Assembly: GCA_000435075.1 (NCBI GenBank)
Contig: FR890611.1
Coordinates: 1-64,000, forward strand
From: Bacteroides sp. CAG:770
Lineage (GTDB): Bacteria > Bacteroidota > Bacteroidia > Bacteroidales > UBA932
Direction: 5' to 3'
Length of the DNA stretch: 64,000 nt
The notes below the pieces were generated by a model that was not told the DNA's origin, searched no databases, and saw nothing but the letters and a program-made list of their open reading frames with translations. Numbering within the stretch: position 1 is the first letter of the stretch; the number at the start of each line of letters is the position of its first letter. The translations under genes were made by a program, and so were the position numbers. Of the stretch, positions 62,196 through 64,000 are shown one piece after another.

Positions 62196-63785
62196 ATGGA
62201 AACTATCAGAAAAATTCTAATGTTGGCTGCAGTCGTGATGGTTGGCGCGTGCAGTGAGAAGGGGCTTGATTTGCAGAATGAAGATGAGTCAGGCAGTTCA
62301 ACCGTATCGCATGAAATGATAGTGCTTGGGAACAAGATGGAGGACCCCTATTCTGTTTCCAATGTCACTAAGGCATTGAACAATTTGTATCCGACAAAGG
62401 CGGGTAGGGTAGATGTGACACCTACTGATGTGTATGTCCGTTTCCTTCCGAAATCGGAGGAGGAGTACCAGAAACTGGTTGCTGCGGGCTATGAAATAAT
62501 GGATCATCCTCTTGACTATAAGATTGTCAGGGATGGAGATTACTATCATGACCCGGAAGTGTCAGATGAAGAGATAACCTGGCAATATGCCGTTGTCCCT
62601 CATGGAACTGCGATGCCGTCTGACATTGAGTATGAAGTGCTGGATGACTGCTTCATTCCGGAGACGGGTGCGGATACAAAATCGGAAGACGGAATTGATT
62701 GGGAGGCTGTGGAGCGTGAAGCCTTCAGACTTACCGGAAATTCCGACCTGTATGAGGCTTCCTTTACGAAAGGTTCGGCGGCAAAGCCGTCTGGCAGAAT
62801 CACTATCATTGACAAGGATGCCAATGGAGGTCAGCCTTTTGGCGTGGCAGGCGTGAAGGTGATATGCAATGTCTTTGTGAAGTATTCCTATGCCTATACT
62901 GACAGGGACGGCTATTATTCCATGTCGAAGAAGTTCTCTTCCAAGCCGAGGTACAGGCTGAGATTCAAGAATAAGGAGGGCTTCAATATCGGATTCAACA
63001 AGGTGCTGGTGTCTGCTTCCACGTCCGCATTGGGCAAGGGGCCTTCTGCTGGAATGGATGTGACCATTACCTCGTCTTCGGAAAGGAAACTGTGGTGCCG
63101 GAGCGTGGTCAATAATGCGGCCTATGATTATATCAAGCGTTGCGGCAAGGAGGATATGGACATAAAGGTGCCTCCCAAGAATCTCAGGATATGGATATTC
63201 CAGAACATGGATTCCAGCAGTGCGGTGATGATGCGTCATGGAGCGTTTATCGATGGCTCTCTTATTGCCAAATTCTTGGGAGACTATGCTTCTCTTGTGA
63301 AACTGTTCCTTCCTGACATTACGCTGGGATTCAAGGGCAAGACAGCGTATTCGACACTTTATTCCGAGACCTGTCATGAGCTTGCCCATGCGAGCCATTT
63401 TGCACAGGTTGGAAAGGACTATTGGGACAAGTATATCAATTTCATAATATCGTCGTTCGTTTCATCAGGCGGAACTACATACGGAAAAGGAACCGAACCG
63501 GCTGCGGGATATTGTGAGATAGGTGAGATGTGGGGATATTTCATGCAGAATTCCATGTATCATGACAGGTATGGAGGTGCGATGCCGAATTCTGGAATGT
63601 CATATTGGTTCCATCCTCAGATATTCCGTTATCTGGAAGACAGGGGAGTGACTAAGTCCCAGATTTTTGCGGCGATGCAGAAGGATGTGCATTCTCGTGA
63701 TGCGCTGAAATCCAAGCTTATAGCATTATATCCGAACAAGGCGGCCATAATAAGACAGGTTTTTGACAGATATGGGGAGAATTAG
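62196..63785 (+). CDS. Lipoprotein with HELAH zinc-protease motif
   Basis: The 529-residue lipoprotein (signal ending MVGAC, Cys19) has an acidic N-terminal half without recognised family, a carboxypeptidase-regulatory-like beta-sandwich (about 205-300: GRITIIDKDANGGQPFGVAG, SYAYTDRDGYYSMSKKF) and a C-terminal domain with HELAH (394-398) in SETCHELAHASHFAQVG and a downstream GEMWG with Glu444. HExxH plus a glutamate about 50 residues later is the gluzincin zinc-site pattern. I do not recognise a named family. It would act at the outer membrane or in the periplasm. The next gene, a DUF3575-type outer-membrane protein, starts 4 bases after its stop. Confidence 0.65.
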   Translation: METIRKILMLAAVVMVGACSEKGLDLQNEDESGSSTVSHEMIVLGNKMEDPYSVSNVTKALNNLYPTKAGRVDVTPTDVYVRFLPKSEEEYQKLVAAGYEIMDHPLDYKIVRDGDYYHDPEVSDEEITWQYAVVPHGTAMPSDIEYEVLDDCFIPETGADTKSEDGIDWEAVEREAFRLTGNSDLYEASFTKGSAAKPSGRITIIDKDANGGQPFGVAGVKVICNVFVKYSYAYTDRDGYYSMSKKFSSKPRYRLRFKNKEGFNIGFNKVLVSASTSALGKGPSAGMDVTITSSSERKLWCRSVVNNAAYDYIKRCGKEDMDIKVPPKNLRIWIFQNMDSSSAVMMRHGAFIDGSLIAKFLGDYASLVKLFLPDITLGFKGKTAYSTLYSETCHELAHASHFAQVGKDYWDKYINFIISSFVSSGGTTYGKGTEPAAGYCEIGEMWGYFMQNSMYHDRYGGAMPNSGMSYWFHPQIFRYLEDRGVTKSQIFAAMQKDVHSRDALKSKLIALYPNKAAIIRQVFDRYGEN

Positions 63786-63789
63786 TGAG

Positions 63790-64000
63790 ATGAAAAAAGT
63801 GTATAGCACATTGATAGTGTTCATGTTGGCCGCCTTTTTCGGTTTTTGCTCCCGTGCACAGAAGGCTGCGCTGGCCACCGACCTTGTGAGTTATGTGAAT
63901 TTCGTTACTCTGAATGCGGAGGTTTCATACCCGGTTGCCCGGCATTGGAGTGTCAATGCTGGTTTCCGGTACAATCCTTTCACTTTTAATCTTGGAGAGG
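63790..64000 (+). CDS. DUF3575-family outer-membrane protein, 5' part only
   Basis: The frame starts ATG at 63790 with a signal peptide (YSTLIVFMLAAFFGFCSRAQ) and continues KAALATDLVSYVNFVTLNAE and VNAGFRYNPFTFNLGE, the opening of DUF3575 small beta-barrel-like proteins. These are often found beside fimbrial or surface-protein loci in Bacteroidota. The gene runs off the window end after 70 codons. It is tightly linked to the HELAH lipoprotein gene and probably cotranscribed. Confidence 0.75.
   Translation, partial: MKKVYSTLIVFMLAAFFGFCSRAQKAALATDLVSYVNFVTLNAEVSYPVARHWSVNAGFRYNPFTFNLGE

Overview
The window is about 64 kb of a Bacteroidales-type (Bacteroidota) chromosome, probably from a gut-associated lineage. 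The evidence is two SusC/SusD glycan-uptake loci, an ECF sigma/FecR pair, a Bat (aerotolerance) operon, lineage families (DUF4199, DUF4296, DUF4295/bL38, DUF6377, BACON), promoters of the TTG-N19/20-TAnnTTTG type, and very few Shine-Dalgarno sequences. Family or genus cannot be fixed from the sequence alone.

Layout. (1) 1-4530 is accessory DNA. A small island lies between a perfect 53-bp direct repeat (562-614 and 4451-4503), and its right copy abuts an intact tRNA-Arg(TCT) gene (minus, 4530-4603). It holds a truncated DUF6371 gene, a scrap of a type III DNA methyltransferase gene, a TPR-DUF2971 gene and an AlbA_2/HATPase gene, and has no integrase. (2) 4967-17154 is a polysaccharide utilisation locus: susC, susD, GH30 endo-glucanase, surface glycan-binding lipoprotein, SusR/DUF6377-like regulator, sugar MFS transporter and ROK sugar kinase. 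Beta-1,6-glucan is the most likely substrate. (3) truA lies on the minus strand. (4) 18347-28605 is a Bat operon: moxR, DUF58, a one-TM protein, batA, batB, batC, a fused batD-batE, and a metallophosphoesterase/PQQ-propeller gene translationally coupled to its end.

(5) 28733-41904 is a second SusC/D locus controlled by an ECF sigma factor and FecR anti-sigma factor. It has an STN-bearing SusC, a SusD, an endonuclease/exonuclease/phosphatase-family gene broken by one in-frame TAA, a BACON/DUF5689-like lipoprotein, an IS5-type transposase scrap and a GH2 beta-galactosidase. (6) 41879-48126 carries trmH-like, glyA, a non-coding pocket of dispersed repeats, an AAA-ATPase/PD-(D/E)XK gene, and a DUF4199-GT2 pair. 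(7) 48127-54586 is a translation/secretion block: thrS, infC, rpmI, rplT, lepB, then rpmB, rpmG, bL38, then ftsY. (8) 54647-60678 is pheT, DUF4296, amidohydrolase, radical SAM and deoC. (9) 60775-64000 has a histidine acid phosphatase, a HELAH-motif lipoprotein, and the start of a DUF3575 outer-membrane protein cut by the window edge.

No complete new system is proven here. The observations most worth following are the integrase-less tRNA-anchored island, the BatD-BatE fusion with an apparent internal BatE start and signal peptide, the AUC start of infC, the in-frame stop in the EEP gene, a dispersed repeat family shared by two non-coding pockets 43 kb apart, and the HELAH lipoprotein/DUF3575 pair.
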